A DNA stretch of 64,000 nucleotides from an uncultured Verrucomicrobiales bacterium (GTDB taxonomy: Bacteria > Verrucomicrobiota > Verrucomicrobiia > Verrucomicrobiales > Akkermansiaceae). This document shows, piece by piece, positions 14,782 through 24,189 of the stretch. The position numbers and the translations under genes were made by a program. The notes beneath the pieces are model-generated. The model searched no databases. It worked only from the letters and a program-made list of their open reading frames with translations, and was not told the DNA's origin. Position 1 is the first letter of the stretch. Every line of letters begins with the position of its first letter. The stretch spans positions 124,001 through 188,000 of the forward strand of contig CALGJQ010000014.1 of assembly GCA_937928545.1 (NCBI GenBank), written 5' to 3'.

Positions 14782-17623
14782 GGTTGATGGTTTTTTTTGA
14801 ACCGCTAAGACGCGGAGGCGCGAAGTTTTTTAAGGCTGGGTTGGGTGGCTTGGTTGGGGGGACTCGGACTGAAGTCCAAGCTCCGTAGAATTTTTTGTTT
14901 TTGGTGAGGGATTCGTCTAGGGAGAGGAGGGCTCTGGTTAGGGCGGGCCAGTTGTTGTGGGTTTGGTGGAAGGTGGTGAGGTGGTGGAGTTCGGATGCGG
15001 TGGGCGGTCTGGTGAGTAGGAGACGGAAGGCTTGGGTGATTTTTTGTTCGGGGGTGCCGTTTTGGTTTTCGATTTTTTGGCCGAAGTTTTTTGCGATCTC
15101 GATGAACATGGGATCGTTCATGAGGGTGAGGGCTTGGAGGGGGGTGTTGGAGCGGCCGCGTTGGGCGAGGCAGGCTTCGCCGGAGGTGGCGTCGAAGGTG
15201 GTGAGGAAGGCGAAGGGGGCGGTGCGTTTTTGGTAGATGTAGATGGAGCGGCGGAAGCGGTCGGGGCCTTTGGAGGGGTTCCATTTGGGGTTGCGGTAGG
15301 CGACTTCGGAGACGCCTTGGGGTTGAGGGGGGCGGACGGGTGGGCCGAACATTTTTTCGCTGAGGAGGCTGGAGGCGGCGAGGGCGGAGTCGCGGATGAT
15401 TTCGGCTTCGAGACGTTGGCGAGGGAAGGTGTCGGATTGGTAGGCGTGGGAGGTGACGATGAGGCGGTGGAGTTTTTTGAGGGACCAGCCGGATTCGATA
15501 AAGGTGAGGGCGAGGTGATCGAGGAGGGGCTGGTTGGTGGGGAGTTTGCCTTGCATGCCGAAGTCATCGAGAGTGGGGACGATGCCGGTGCCGAAGAAGG
15601 CGGCCCAGTGGCGATTGACGATGACGCGGGCGGTGAGGGGGTTTTCTTTTGAGACGAGCCATTTTGCGAAGGCGAGGCGGTCGGTGGGGAAGTTGTTTTG
15701 GTCGGGGTAGATGGCGGAGGGGAGGCGGGGTCTGACTTGCTCCTTGGGCTGGGTGAATTCGCCGCGATGATGGAGGTGAGTGGGGCGGGTGTGGGCGGTG
15801 GGGCGCTCGCGCATGATGAGGGTGGGGGTTCCTTTGAGGGGTTTTTGGAGAGTAAGGATTTTGTCGGCGTGTTCTTTGAGGTCGGGGGATTGAAGGAGGA
15901 AGTCGCTGAGGGTGCCGGTGTGGGCGAGAGCTTTGATGTCGGGTTGTGGGGTGGCGGAGAGGCGGAACTTTCCGAGAGGGACGGGGTAGTGGCGAGAGAA
16001 GGTGAGGGTGATGGTGAAGGAGGTATTGGCGGGGATGGCTTTGCTGAGGTTGAAGACGGCGAAGTGCGCGATGCCGGTGTCGTTGCCGGGTTTCCAGCCG
16101 GTTTGGATGTCGCCATCGTGTGAGAGTTTGATGGAGTTGGCTCCTTTGGCTCCGTGTTGTTGGGCTTGGGAGGAGGTTTTGATGGGGTGTTTTTTGTCGG
16201 AGATGATGGTGATTTCGGAGAGGAAGAAGTCGCCTTTTCGACCTTCGAAGTAGGTCATGCCGGGGCCGCGTCCGGGGAGGCGCTCGTCGGGGATGGCTTC
16301 GAGGCGGAGGGAGGAGAGGGGTTGGGATTGAGGGGGGAATTCGAGGGTGTAGGTGTCGAGTTTTTGGACGTCTCCGGCGGCGAAGATGATGTCGTTTTCT
16401 TCGAGGGTGAGGTAGGGGGTGGTGGAGTGAAGTTTGCTGGGGCGGAGGTTTTGCCAGTCGATGAGGTTTGGTTTTTGGGTGGCGAGCCAGGCTGGGTAGT
16501 CGGCTTCGAGGTCTTTATGGGCTGGGTAGTGGGAGGGGAGTTCGGTGAGGAGTTTTTTGGCTTGAGCGAAGTTGGCTTTTTGGCGGTCCTGGAGGGATGG
16601 GTTGGGGAGGTGGTAGTCGGGTTCGAGGGTGTTGTTGAGGTAGGCGAAGAGGCCGAAGTAGTCGTGGTGGGTGATGGGGTCGTATTTGTGGGTGTGGCAT
16701 TGGGCGCAGCCGGTGGTGAGGCCAAGCCAGGTGGTGCCGGTGGTGGCGACGCGGTCGGCCATGGCGTGGTAGCGGAATTCGAGGGGGTCGATGCCGCCTT
16801 CTTCGTTGAGCATGGTGTTGCGGTGGAAGCCGGTGGCGATGAGTTGGTCGGGGGTGGGGTTGTCAAGCATGTCTCCGGCGAGTTGCTCGATGGTGAATTG
16901 GTCGAAGGGCTTGTCGGCGTTGAGGGAGCGGATGACGTAGTCGCGGTAGGGCCAGATGGAGCGGTCGCGGTCTTTTTCGTAGCCATTGGTGTCAGCGTAG
17001 CGGGCGAGGTCGAGCCAGCGGCGGGCCCATCGTTCGCCGTAGCGAGGGGACTTTAGGAGAGAGTCTACGATGGTGGCGTAGGCTTCGGGGGTGGGGTCGG
17101 TGGCGAATTGGTCGGCGAGTTCGATGGAGGGAGGGAGGCCGATGAGGTCGAGGTGGAGACGGCGGATGAGAGTGAGTGGATCGGCCTTTTGAGTGGAGGT
17201 TTTTTTTGAGAGGTGGTCGATGGGGTGGGTTGAGTCGGGGACTGAGGATTTTTTTGGTGGAATGAAACTCCAGTGTTTTTCGTACTTTGAGCCTTGGTCG
17301 ATCCACTTTTGAAGGAGGGTGATTTCTGCGGGTTTGAGGGTTTTGTTGGCCTCGGGGGGAGGCATGATGTCATCGGGGTTAGTGGAGGTGATGCGGGCGA
17401 TGACTTCTTGCCAGTCTTGGGAGTCTGAGATGTCTAGGCGGAGGCCTTCTTCGCGGGTTTGATCATCGCGGCCGTGGCACTTGAAGCAGTTGGCGGAGAG
17501 GATGGGGCGGATGTGCTTTGAGAAGGAAATTTCTTCTGGGTTGTCGGCAGCAAAAACGCTCCCGATGCTGCCAAGAGAGGCGGCAAGAAAGAGCGTGGTG
17601 GCTTTTTGGAGGAAGAGGCTCAT
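14573..17623 (-). CDS. PSCyt1/DUF1549/DUF1553 protein with a read-through C-terminus
   Basis: Start at 17623 (MSLFLQKATTLFLAAS) gives a signal peptide. PSCyt1 haem motif Cys46-x-x-Cys49-His50 (CFKCHG), DUF1549 (LIRRLHLDLIGLPPS, RWLDLARYADTNGYEKD) with CAQCHTHKYDPI, a middle jelly-roll-like insert, then DUF1553 (NPLTARVIVNRHWAAFFGTGIV, RRSIYIYQKR). Homology to the family ends at about 14890 (LLSLDESLTKNKKF). The frame then runs through a dispersed repeat and, out of frame, into the downstream DUF1501 gene until 14573, adding roughly 104 low-complexity Pro/Arg/His-rich residues. The tail looks accidental. The paralogue at 11012 stops at the matching point. Total 1016 residues. Confidence 0.88.
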   Translation of the reverse strand: MSLFLQKATTLFLAASLGSIGSVFAADNPEEISFSKHIRPILSANCFKCHGRDDQTREEGLRLDISDSQDWQEVIARITSTNPDDIMPPPEANKTLKPAEITLLQKWIDQGSKYEKHWSFIPPKKSSVPDSTHPIDHLSKKTSTQKADPLTLIRRLHLDLIGLPPSIELADQFATDPTPEAYATIVDSLLKSPRYGERWARRWLDLARYADTNGYEKDRDRSIWPYRDYVIRSLNADKPFDQFTIEQLAGDMLDNPTPDQLIATGFHRNTMLNEEGGIDPLEFRYHAMADRVATTGTTWLGLTTGCAQCHTHKYDPITHHDYFGLFAYLNNTLEPDYHLPNPSLQDRQKANFAQAKKLLTELPSHYPAHKDLEADYPAWLATQKPNLIDWQNLRPSKLHSTTPYLTLEENDIIFAAGDVQKLDTYTLEFPPQSQPLSSLRLEAIPDERLPGRGPGMTYFEGRKGDFFLSEITIISDKKHPIKTSSQAQQHGAKGANSIKLSHDGDIQTGWKPGNDTGIAHFAVFNLSKAIPANTSFTITLTFSRHYPVPLGKFRLSATPQPDIKALAHTGTLSDFLLQSPDLKEHADKILTLQKPLKGTPTLIMRERPTAHTRPTHLHHRGEFTQPKEQVRPRLPSAIYPDQNNFPTDRLAFAKWLVSKENPLTARVIVNRHWAAFFGTGIVPTLDDFGMQGKLPTNQPLLDHLALTFIESGWSLKKLHRLIVTSHAYQSDTFPRQRLEAEIIRDSALAASSLLSEKMFGPPVRPPQPQGVSEVAYRNPKWNPSKGPDRFRRSIYIYQKRTAPFAFLTTFDATSGEACLAQRGRSNTPLQALTLMNDPMFIEIAKNFGQKIENQNGTPEQKITQAFRLLLTRPPTASELHHLTTFHQTHNNWPALTRALLSLDESLTKNKKFYGAWTSVRVPPTKPPNPALKNFAPPRLSGSKKTINHAPLHQSLPPLLPKRMRHRPRKNRRRLPPHQLPSRPLPCPPSSPHQSKSQSRHPPLHGWRPLPTRTLRP
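14798..14887. repeat. Dispersed 3'-end repeat, copy 2, inserted at the end of a coding gene
   Basis: TGAACCGCTAAGACGCGGAG start, CGCGAAGTTTTTTAAGGCT core and a terminal GGACTGAAGTCC hairpin. It lies where the upstream gene at 17623 should stop and is read in frame as part of it. Confidence 0.75.
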
Positions 17624-17660
17624 CGCGAAGGTTTTGAATACGCGCTGAGGGTGTTCTTTC

Positions 17661-18422
17661 TTACTCCTTGAGAGGGAGGAGTTCGATGGATTTGAATTGG
17701 ATAGGGGCGGTTTCGGCTTGGATTGAAATGTAGCCGGAGGTGAGGGGAGTGCCGTCGTCGAGTTGGGTTTTGTCGTATTCGCAGACGACTTGGCCTTTGG
17801 CGAGGTGTTTGAATTTATCGCCGCGGACTTCGACTTCGACGGTGACCCATTCGTCGCCATGAGTGGTGGGGCCGCCGGTGTTGATGACGTGCTTTTTGGT
17901 GAGTTTACCGTCCCAATGGAGATGTGTGCCGGGGGTGCAGATGTTTAGGGTGCCGCGCTCGCCCTTGCCTAGGCCACCGAGGAATTGGACTTCGATCGAG
18001 TTGGGGAAGTCTTGGTCCTTCGTGATGGTTTTGGGATCCTGGCAATGGAGCATGAAGCCGTTGTTCCGTTTGGCCCAGCCGGGGCCGCCATTGACCTGCT
18101 TGCCGATGAAGCGGTAGGTGGCGCGGATTTTGTAGTGGGAATAGGGGGTTTTGTAGAAGAGGTGGCCGAACTCGCCGTTGAATTTTTCCCACTTCGAGTA
18201 GTCGATGGTGAGGAGGCCGTCTTTGACGACAAAGGTGTCCTTGTAGTTCACGCCGAGGTCTGAGCCGGCGAATTTTGGGGTCCAGTGGGTGAGGTCTTTA
18301 CCGTTGAAGAGGGGGATCCATTTTTCTTCTTGGGTTTTTGGGGCTTCCTTTTTTTCGCCGTGGTGGTCGGCGTGAAGGAGAGGGGTGGAGATGAGGAGAG
18401 AGAGGGCGATTGTTTTAAACAT
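17661..18422 (-). CDS. DUF1080 (3-keto-disaccharide hydrolase-like) secreted protein
   Basis: A 253-residue protein from ATG 18422, with a signal peptide (MFKTIALSLLISTPLLHA) followed by a His/Lys-rich linker. DUF1080 core: WIPLFNGKDLTHWTPK, then FVVKDGLLTIDYS, then HYKIRATYRFIG, NNGFMLHCQDPKT, SIEVQFLGG, DEWVTVEVEV and the closing SGYISIQAETAPIQFKSIEL. The family is a concanavalin-like sandwich linked to disaccharide or glycan processing. It is complete, unlike the family member at the left edge. It precedes the PSCyt1/DUF1501 pair by 38 bp, consistent with one exported saccharide-processing operon. Confidence 0.93.
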   Translation of the reverse strand: MFKTIALSLLISTPLLHADHHGEKKEAPKTQEEKWIPLFNGKDLTHWTPKFAGSDLGVNYKDTFVVKDGLLTIDYSKWEKFNGEFGHLFYKTPYSHYKIRATYRFIGKQVNGGPGWAKRNNGFMLHCQDPKTITKDQDFPNSIEVQFLGGLGKGERGTLNICTPGTHLHWDGKLTKKHVINTGGPTTHGDEWVTVEVEVRGDKFKHLAKGQVVCEYDKTQLDDGTPLTSGYISIQAETAPIQFKSIELLPLKE

Positions 18423-18453
18423 TAGGAGGAGGGTAGCGGAAGAGGGGGGCGAT

Positions 18454-19311
18454 TCAAGAAAGGATGAACTTTCGTCGGACGAGAGGGTAGGCGCAGATGG
18501 AGGCGATGATGATGCCAGCGCCGAGGTAGAATCCTTGATTGAGATCGCGGTAGTCTTGGAAGATGAGGGCGGCGAGAACGATGCCGTAGATCGGTTCGAG
18601 GTTGTTGGCAAAGTTGATGGTGAAGACGCTCATGCGTTTGAGGAGTTCGACGTATTGTGAAAAGGCGACGACGGTGCAGAGAGTGGCGAGGATGGGGAGC
18701 CAGAGCCAATCCCAAGGGGCCCAGATGAGGGTGGCTTCTGGGGTGAAGATGAAGAGGTAGGCGGCGGTGCAAAGGGCAGCGCCGAACATCTCGTAGCAAG
18801 TGATGACGTGGTGGCTGGCTTTTGAAACGTGGAAGCTGTTAATGACGGAGAAGATGGCGGCGAAAATTGCGGAGACGATGGCGATGAGGAAGCCTTTGCC
18901 GAATTGGAATTCGCTTTGGAAGATGACGGCGACGCCAATTGCGACGACGAGACCGAAGGCGAGATCGATGGGTCGGAATTTGCGCTCCTTGACGATGAGG
19001 GGTTCTAGGATGGCGGTCCAAAGCGAGAGGGTGGCCATGCCGGCCATGCAGATGGAGACGTTGGCGACTTTGACGGCTTCGAAGAAGGTGATCCAGTGAA
19101 AGCCAATGAGGAAACCGGTGAGGGTGAAGTCGATTTTGTCACGGCGGGGGACATTGACTCGGCGGCCTTGCCAGATGAGGAGGATGAGGGCGGCGAGGCC
19201 GGTGCGGTAGAGAACAAGGCTGGCGGCTGAGAGGGAAATGAGCTCACCGAGAACGGCGGTGAAGCCCCAAAGGAGGATGACGATCTGGAGCTTGAGGTGA
19301 TCGCGGGGCAT
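18454..19311 (-). CDS. EamA/DMT-family transporter
   Basis: A 285-residue inner-membrane protein with about ten hydrophobic helices arranged as two EamA halves. The first half opens QIVILLWGFTAVLGELISLSAASLVLYRTGLAA; the second contains LCTVVAFSQYVELLKRMSVFTINFANNLEPIYGIVLAALIFQD, the conserved Pro and Leu-Glu-Pro pattern of drug/metabolite exporters. The substrate cannot be predicted. It ends in a TGA, which shows that TGA is a normal stop here. It follows the decarboxylase gene with a 12-bp gap and may share its transcript. Confidence 0.9.
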   Translation of the reverse strand: MPRDHLKLQIVILLWGFTAVLGELISLSAASLVLYRTGLAALILLIWQGRRVNVPRRDKIDFTLTGFLIGFHWITFFEAVKVANVSICMAGMATLSLWTAILEPLIVKERKFRPIDLAFGLVVAIGVAVIFQSEFQFGKGFLIAIVSAIFAAIFSVINSFHVSKASHHVITCYEMFGAALCTAAYLFIFTPEATLIWAPWDWLWLPILATLCTVVAFSQYVELLKRMSVFTINFANNLEPIYGIVLAALIFQDYRDLNQGFYLGAGIIIASICAYPLVRRKFILS

Positions 19312-19323
19312 GCCTAGGAGCCT

Positions 19324-20217
19324 TTATTCTCCGGCCGGGGTTCCGATTTTGGCGTAGAGTTCCATGACCTTTGCGCTGCTTTCGAGAAGGTCGGAGGAAA
19401 GAGTGACGGTGCCGGGTTCGAAAAGGAGGAGGGTGGAGGAGCCGCCGAAGGCAAAGTAGCCTTTTTCATCTCCTTTTTGGACCGCTTGGCCGGGGGTGAA
19501 GGTTTGGTGAATGGAGCCGACGCAGGTTGCGCCGATTTCCATGCAGATGACGGTGCCGTGATTTTCGGTGACGAGTTCGGTGATGGTGCGCTTGTTTTCC
19601 CAGAGGTAGGAGAGTCGCTGGCGGAGGGCGAGGGGGGAGACAGAGAAAAGGGGGCCGTTGACGAGGCGGGTTTCGCTCGGGGTGCCACTGCAGGGGAAGT
19701 GGAAGCGGTGGTAGTCGACGGGGCAGAGGCGGGAGAGGAGGAGGGGGCCGTCTTGGTATTTCTTGGCGAGTTCTGAGTCGCCGAGGAGGCCGGCGACGTC
19801 GAATTTCTGGCCTTTCACAAAGACGGATTCGATCTCGGAGGCTTTCGCGAAGCCGAGGTGGCGTCCGTCAGCAGGGAGGACGATGGGGGAATCGGCGAGG
19901 GGGCGGGCCTCGGGTTTGAGCTTTCGGTAGAAGAAATCGTTGAATGAGGTGAATTCATCCGGTTTTTTTTCGAAGTCGTCTTCGGAGAGGCCGTAGGTCT
20001 CCAAAAAAGGGGCGATTTTTTCGGTGGTTTTGGGCTGATTCATGCGTTTGCCATACCACTTCGAGAAGAAGGGACGCTTGACGAAGCTATGCAGGGCCAG
20101 CTTTCCCAAAGGGTTGCCGTAAGCCCAGCGGAGGAAGCCCTCGCCGTAGACTTGCTCGGTTTCGATTTTTCCGGACTCGCGATTGAGATACTTGATCGGC
20201 TCCACGGGGGAGACCAT
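19324..20217 (-). CDS. psd: Phosphatidylserine decarboxylase
   Basis: A 297-residue enzyme converting phosphatidylserine to phosphatidylethanolamine at the inner membrane. The call rests on FTSFNDFFYRKLKPEARP, PADGRHLGF, SRLCPVDYHRFHFPCSG and the maturation site GGSS in YFAFGGSSTLLLF near the C-terminus, where cleavage would generate the pyruvoyl group on Ser. The GGSS variant and the length fit the larger PSD type II group. The start at 20217 (MVSPVEPIKYLN) is preferred over 20253, which lies inside an inverted repeat shared with the divergent gene. Divergent from the lipoprotein gene at 20280. Confidence 0.92.
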   Translation of the reverse strand: MVSPVEPIKYLNRESGKIETEQVYGEGFLRWAYGNPLGKLALHSFVKRPFFSKWYGKRMNQPKTTEKIAPFLETYGLSEDDFEKKPDEFTSFNDFFYRKLKPEARPLADSPIVLPADGRHLGFAKASEIESVFVKGQKFDVAGLLGDSELAKKYQDGPLLLSRLCPVDYHRFHFPCSGTPSETRLVNGPLFSVSPLALRQRLSYLWENKRTITELVTENHGTVICMEIGATCVGSIHQTFTPGQAVQKGDEKGYFAFGGSSTLLLFEPGTVTLSSDLLESSAKVMELYAKIGTPAGE

Positions 20218-20235
20218 GGCTACGAATCTGGAAAA

Positions 20236-20252
20236 TGAAATTTGAAATTTCA
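20236..20252. promoter_or_regulatory. 8-bp inverted repeat between divergent genes
   Basis: A perfect inverted repeat TGAAATTT-G-AAATTTCA lies in the 62-bp gap between the divergent decarboxylase (start 20217) and lipoprotein (start 20280) genes. It could be an operator or part of overlapping promoters. No -35/-10 pair could be assigned with confidence. Confidence 0.35.
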
Positions 20253-20279
20253 CCGCCTGCCGCTACGTCTAGTTCAGAC

Positions 20280-20849
20280 ATGCGACACCTCGTCCTTCTA
20301 GCGATTGCTGCCACCCTTTTTGTGGGGTGTGGTCGGCCTGAAAAATCTATTCATGTGACGGAGACTCGGGAGCTGACGCTGCACGATCGAAGTTATCCCG
20401 GAAACCTGCAAGATAAGCCGCCACTAAGCTGGCGCCGTCTTCCGGGGACGCAATTTCGCCTGATTAATTACGTCACGGGGAGAGATGATTCGGTCGAAAT
20501 CGTGGTGGGCGAGTCTCAGGGGGCAGTTTTGGAGAATGCAAATCGCTGGTTGGGGCAATTTGGCCTTACTCCGCTGCAGTCGCTCGATTTTCTGGGAAAG
20601 ACGGAGATGCTCGGCAAAGAGGCCTACATCGTCGAAGGCGAGGGGACTTACACTCCAGGAATGGGGAAGGGAGTTCAGGAGGATTTTGGAATGATCGGGG
20701 TGATCCGCCAATCAGGTTCGAATATCATCACTCTTAAAATGACGGGGCCAGCCGAGGAGATTGAGAAGGCTCGTGACGGGTTCTTTGAATACATGCGGAG
20801 CTACGTTGTCATCGAAGATCATTTCATCACCTCACCCAGCGGATCCTAG
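20280..20849 (+). CDS. Lipoprotein upstream of the cytochrome c assembly gene
   Basis: A 189-residue protein with a lipoprotein signal (MRHLVLLAIAATLFVGC), so probably acylated at Cys17 and anchored to a membrane. The mature part shows a beta-rich domain (FRLINYVTGRDDSVEIVVGES, EAYIVEGEGTYTPGMG, IGVIRQSGSNIITLKMTGP), resembling small lipoproteins that often precede ResB/CcsA genes in Verrucomicrobia. The next start follows its TAG by only 3 bp, so a role in cytochrome c maturation is likely by association. No enzyme motif is seen. Confidence 0.8.
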   Translation: MRHLVLLAIAATLFVGCGRPEKSIHVTETRELTLHDRSYPGNLQDKPPLSWRRLPGTQFRLINYVTGRDDSVEIVVGESQGAVLENANRWLGQFGLTPLQSLDFLGKTEMLGKEAYIVEGEGTYTPGMGKGVQEDFGMIGVIRQSGSNIITLKMTGPAEEIEKARDGFFEYMRSYVVIEDHFITSPSGS

Positions 20850-20852
20850 ACC

Positions 20853-23800
20853 ATGAGCGATTCAACACCTAAACCACGTTCCTCACTCGGTGCGCGTATT
20901 TTCCGGATCCTTGCGGGTTATGAAATCGCGGTGATCTGTCTGAGCCTTCTTTTCTTGCTGACCTTCTTCGGGACTATCGAGCAAAAATGGTTCGGGCTGT
21001 GGGCGACGATTCACAAATATTTCGACATTAGTTCCTTCATCGTTCTTCCGACTCTCGGAGATGGGAAGGCGATTTTCTTGCCCCTTCCGGGGGCTTATTG
21101 GGTGATCGTTGTTTTGGGGATTAATATGCTCTGCGGCGCCATCATCCGGGCACGAAAGGGCTGGAAGAAATTTGGGGTTTTGCTGAGTCATTGCTCGATT
21201 CTTTTTATGCTGATCGCGGGGGCGGTTTCGAGTGTCTCGAAAGAAGAAGGCCACATGCGGGTTCTGCAGGGTGAAAAATCCGACTACGCTCAGAAGCTCT
21301 TTAAGCACGACATTGAGGTCTTTAAATACGATGAAAAAGGCGACCGCGAGCCGCCCGCAATTGTGCGCTCGGAGTTCATTAAGCCGCTTGGCGAAGACGA
21401 TAAGCTGGAAGCCACTTTTGAGAAATTCGACTTCACGCTTGAGGTTGATAAGTATCTTCCTGTTTCGCTTCTCGCGCTCGAGTCATTGAGTAATCCCGCG
21501 CCCAATGGGGTTGAGGTGGTTGATGGTTTTTTTATCACGGAAACTGAAAAGAACATTAAGCAAGAGGAGGCGAACATGCCTGGTTGCTATGTTTCGGTGA
21601 AAGACAAGGACGGGAACTTGATCCAACGTCTCGTCCTCTGGGCTGGTAATCCTTATCCGGTGAGTTTCACGCATGAGGGGAATCGCTACGGCGTCACTTA
21701 CCTCATGGAGGTTTGGCCAATGCCCTTCGTGGTCGATCTTCATAAAACGCTCGGTGAGTATCATCCCGGGACAAGCATCCCGAGTTGGTTTCAAAGCAAC
21801 ATTACGAAAGTCGATGGCTCCTCGCGTGAGGATTATGAGATCGTGATGAATGAGCCTGCGCGTCATGACGGTTATACTCTTTATCAGGCGGGATATACCG
21901 CGGCGGCCGAGGGGGAGACTCCTTCCTCGACCTTTGCGATTGTCAATAATCCATCTGACAAGTGGCCGGAGTATGCTCTCTATGCTTCGACGATTGGATT
22001 GCTGATTCACTTCCTTTTGATGCTCGGTCGCTTTTCAGGAAGCAGTCGTTCTAAGAAATCTAAGAAAGCTCCAGCTAGTGACGTAAGTCCAGTTTCTGCC
22101 TCTCCAGCGCCAAGTTACCGTGGTCTCCGTTGGGGCTTGGTGATTGTCTTTCTCCTCGCTCTTTTTTGCGTGATTGGCTTCGGGATTCGAGGAATTCTCC
22201 CTGAGACGGAGGTTCGTGAAGTGGATGCTTATTCTCCGTGGAGCGAAGAAGTGGTCGAGGTTGCTTCAGCAATCCCAGTTCAGGACGGTGGACGGGTGAA
22301 GCCACTTGCGACTTATGCTCGTTTTAAAATGCTGAGCTTTCACGGAGCTCTCACCATGAAGGTGAAGTCCGGCGGAGTGGTGCACAAAATTGGTCCGGTA
22401 GAATGGTTCTTGGATTGTATGTTCCGTCCAGAGCTTGCCGATGATCTCCCGATCTTCCGTTTGGATGACACTGATATTTTGAAGCCTTTTAATATCGAGA
22501 CGAAGAAGCGTCGAGCCCGTCTCAGTTATAATGAAATTCAGGCAGGTGGAACTGCGGACGAGGATGGTTTCCTGCAGTTGATCAATCGTGGGCGAGAACT
22601 TCTCGCAAAGCAAAGTGATGAGAAACAAAAAGCCGAAGAAGAAGGGAGAAAGGAAAAGCCTCTGAGTGCGAATGAGCAGAAAACGGTGGATTTTGCTCAA
22701 CTTGTCTTGGGTTATTCTGCGGTGAGAGAGTCATTCGATATTATCCGCGCCGGTCTTCCTGAAATTGATTCAAATCAACTTGCTTACGTCGATCAAGAGA
22801 CCGTTGAGATGCTTAATCAGGTGAGTGATCCTTCCCGTTTTTTCTACTGGCTGCCAATTTTAGATCGCGTCATGAATTCAATTAGTCGTCTAGAATCGCC
22901 GGAGGTTCGGGGATTTGAAAGTAAGCTTAATCGGCAAGTTTACATGGCAACATTTGGGGCTTCTCTTCTTCCGCCGCAGTCTGCGGAAGACGATGAATGG
23001 GTGAATTTGGGTAAAGGAGTGGAGCAATTTTTGGGAGGGAAGTTAGCGGATCCGACTCTCTTCTTCAAAGACTTCCGCGCGCTCTCTGATATTGGAGACG
23101 CGGCGAAGAAACCAAACTCGGCTGAATTTCTTCAGAAGCTCACGGCATGGAAAAAGGACTTCAATTACCGGGCTGAAGTGCGTGATGAGGGAGAGAAGAT
23201 CGACAGTGAGGTGACTTACTACAATCGAAGCTACTTTATGAACGGACTTGCTTGGTTCATTTTTGCCTTCCTCGTTTCAGCGCTGGGTTGGATCGTGCGA
23301 GATGGCAAAGGTGGTCGAGTCATTCAGTGGATCACGGCGGTGGTTTTCTCCGTGGGTGTGCTTTATGTTTTGGCAGGGATTGTTCATCGCTTCGTGATCA
23401 CAGGCCGCCCTCCGGTTTCGAATCTTTACGATACCATTCCCTTCATTACTGCTGGTGCGGTGATCGTTTTGGGGATTGCGGAGTTTTTGACGAGGCGTCG
23501 TATTTTACTTTCGATCGGCGCGGCGATTGGGGTGATAGGTTTGTTCTTTGCCTTCCGTTTCGAGCTGGGAGATGCCAAGGATAATATGGATCCACTTCGG
23601 GCGGTTTTGGATTCAAACTACTGGCTCGCGACTCACGTGGTAACGATCACGATTGGTTATAGCGGTGGCTTGATCGCTTGTTTCCTTTCGATGACTTACG
23701 TCTTCATGGCCTTGGCTGGAGTGATCAAAGATTCGAAAGCCTTCCACCGATTCATGACGCGCACGGTTTATGGAATCACCTGTTTCACACTCTTGTTCTC

Positions 23801-24182
23801 TTTGGTGGGAACGGTTCTTGGAGGAATCTGGGCGAATGATTCTTGGGGGCGTTTTTGGGGATGGGATCCGAAAGAGAATGGAGCTCTTCTTATTGTGCTT
23901 TGGACCTTGATCATCCTGCACAGTCGCTTAGCAGGCTGGATGAGTGGTTGGGGGATTCACTTGATGAGTATCTTGGGCGGGTCGATCGTGGTCTTCTCTT
24001 GGTGGGGTGTGAATATGCTCGAAGTCGGTCTGCACTCTTACGGATTTATCGAAGGAGCGAGCACGGTTTACTACTTTTATGGAGCGACTTTGGTTGCCTT
24101 CCTCGTGGGAGTGGTGGCTTGGGCTATTGAGAAGGCGCAGAAGTCGGCAGGGAAAATGCCATCTCCAATTCCAAAGACTTAG
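20853..24182 (+). CDS. Cytochrome c biogenesis fusion protein (ResB-CcsA/ResC)
   Basis: A 1109-residue membrane protein. The N-terminal third is ResB-like (helices at LAGYEIAVICLSLLFLLTFFGTIEQ and GAYWVIVVLGINML, then KKFGVLLSHCSILFMLIAGAV, and a large periplasmic segment). The middle is a long periplasmic linker (residues about 450-790). The C-terminal third is CcsA/ResC with the haem-handling motif WGRFWGWDPKE and periplasmic His residues in LAGIVHRFVITGRPPVSNLYDT and HVVTITIGYSGG. System II ligates haem to CxxCH apocytochromes in the periplasm, which suits the many CxxCH proteins in this window. ResB-CcsA fusions are known in several phyla. It is co-transcribed with the lipoprotein. Confidence 0.93.
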   Translation: MSDSTPKPRSSLGARIFRILAGYEIAVICLSLLFLLTFFGTIEQKWFGLWATIHKYFDISSFIVLPTLGDGKAIFLPLPGAYWVIVVLGINMLCGAIIRARKGWKKFGVLLSHCSILFMLIAGAVSSVSKEEGHMRVLQGEKSDYAQKLFKHDIEVFKYDEKGDREPPAIVRSEFIKPLGEDDKLEATFEKFDFTLEVDKYLPVSLLALESLSNPAPNGVEVVDGFFITETEKNIKQEEANMPGCYVSVKDKDGNLIQRLVLWAGNPYPVSFTHEGNRYGVTYLMEVWPMPFVVDLHKTLGEYHPGTSIPSWFQSNITKVDGSSREDYEIVMNEPARHDGYTLYQAGYTAAAEGETPSSTFAIVNNPSDKWPEYALYASTIGLLIHFLLMLGRFSGSSRSKKSKKAPASDVSPVSASPAPSYRGLRWGLVIVFLLALFCVIGFGIRGILPETEVREVDAYSPWSEEVVEVASAIPVQDGGRVKPLATYARFKMLSFHGALTMKVKSGGVVHKIGPVEWFLDCMFRPELADDLPIFRLDDTDILKPFNIETKKRRARLSYNEIQAGGTADEDGFLQLINRGRELLAKQSDEKQKAEEEGRKEKPLSANEQKTVDFAQLVLGYSAVRESFDIIRAGLPEIDSNQLAYVDQETVEMLNQVSDPSRFFYWLPILDRVMNSISRLESPEVRGFESKLNRQVYMATFGASLLPPQSAEDDEWVNLGKGVEQFLGGKLADPTLFFKDFRALSDIGDAAKKPNSAEFLQKLTAWKKDFNYRAEVRDEGEKIDSEVTYYNRSYFMNGLAWFIFAFLVSALGWIVRDGKGGRVIQWITAVVFSVGVLYVLAGIVHRFVITGRPPVSNLYDTIPFITAGAVIVLGIAEFLTRRRILLSIGAAIGVIGLFFAFRFELGDAKDNMDPLRAVLDSNYWLATHVVTITIGYSGGLIACFLSMTYVFMALAGVIKDSKAFHRFMTRTVYGITCFTLLFSLVGTVLGGIWANDSWGRFWGWDPKENGALLIVLWTLIILHSRLAGWMSGWGIHLMSILGGSIVVFSWWGVNMLEVGLHSYGFIEGASTVYYFYGATLVAFLVGVVAWAIEKAQKSAGKMPSPIPKT

Positions 24183-24189
24183 GGCTGAC

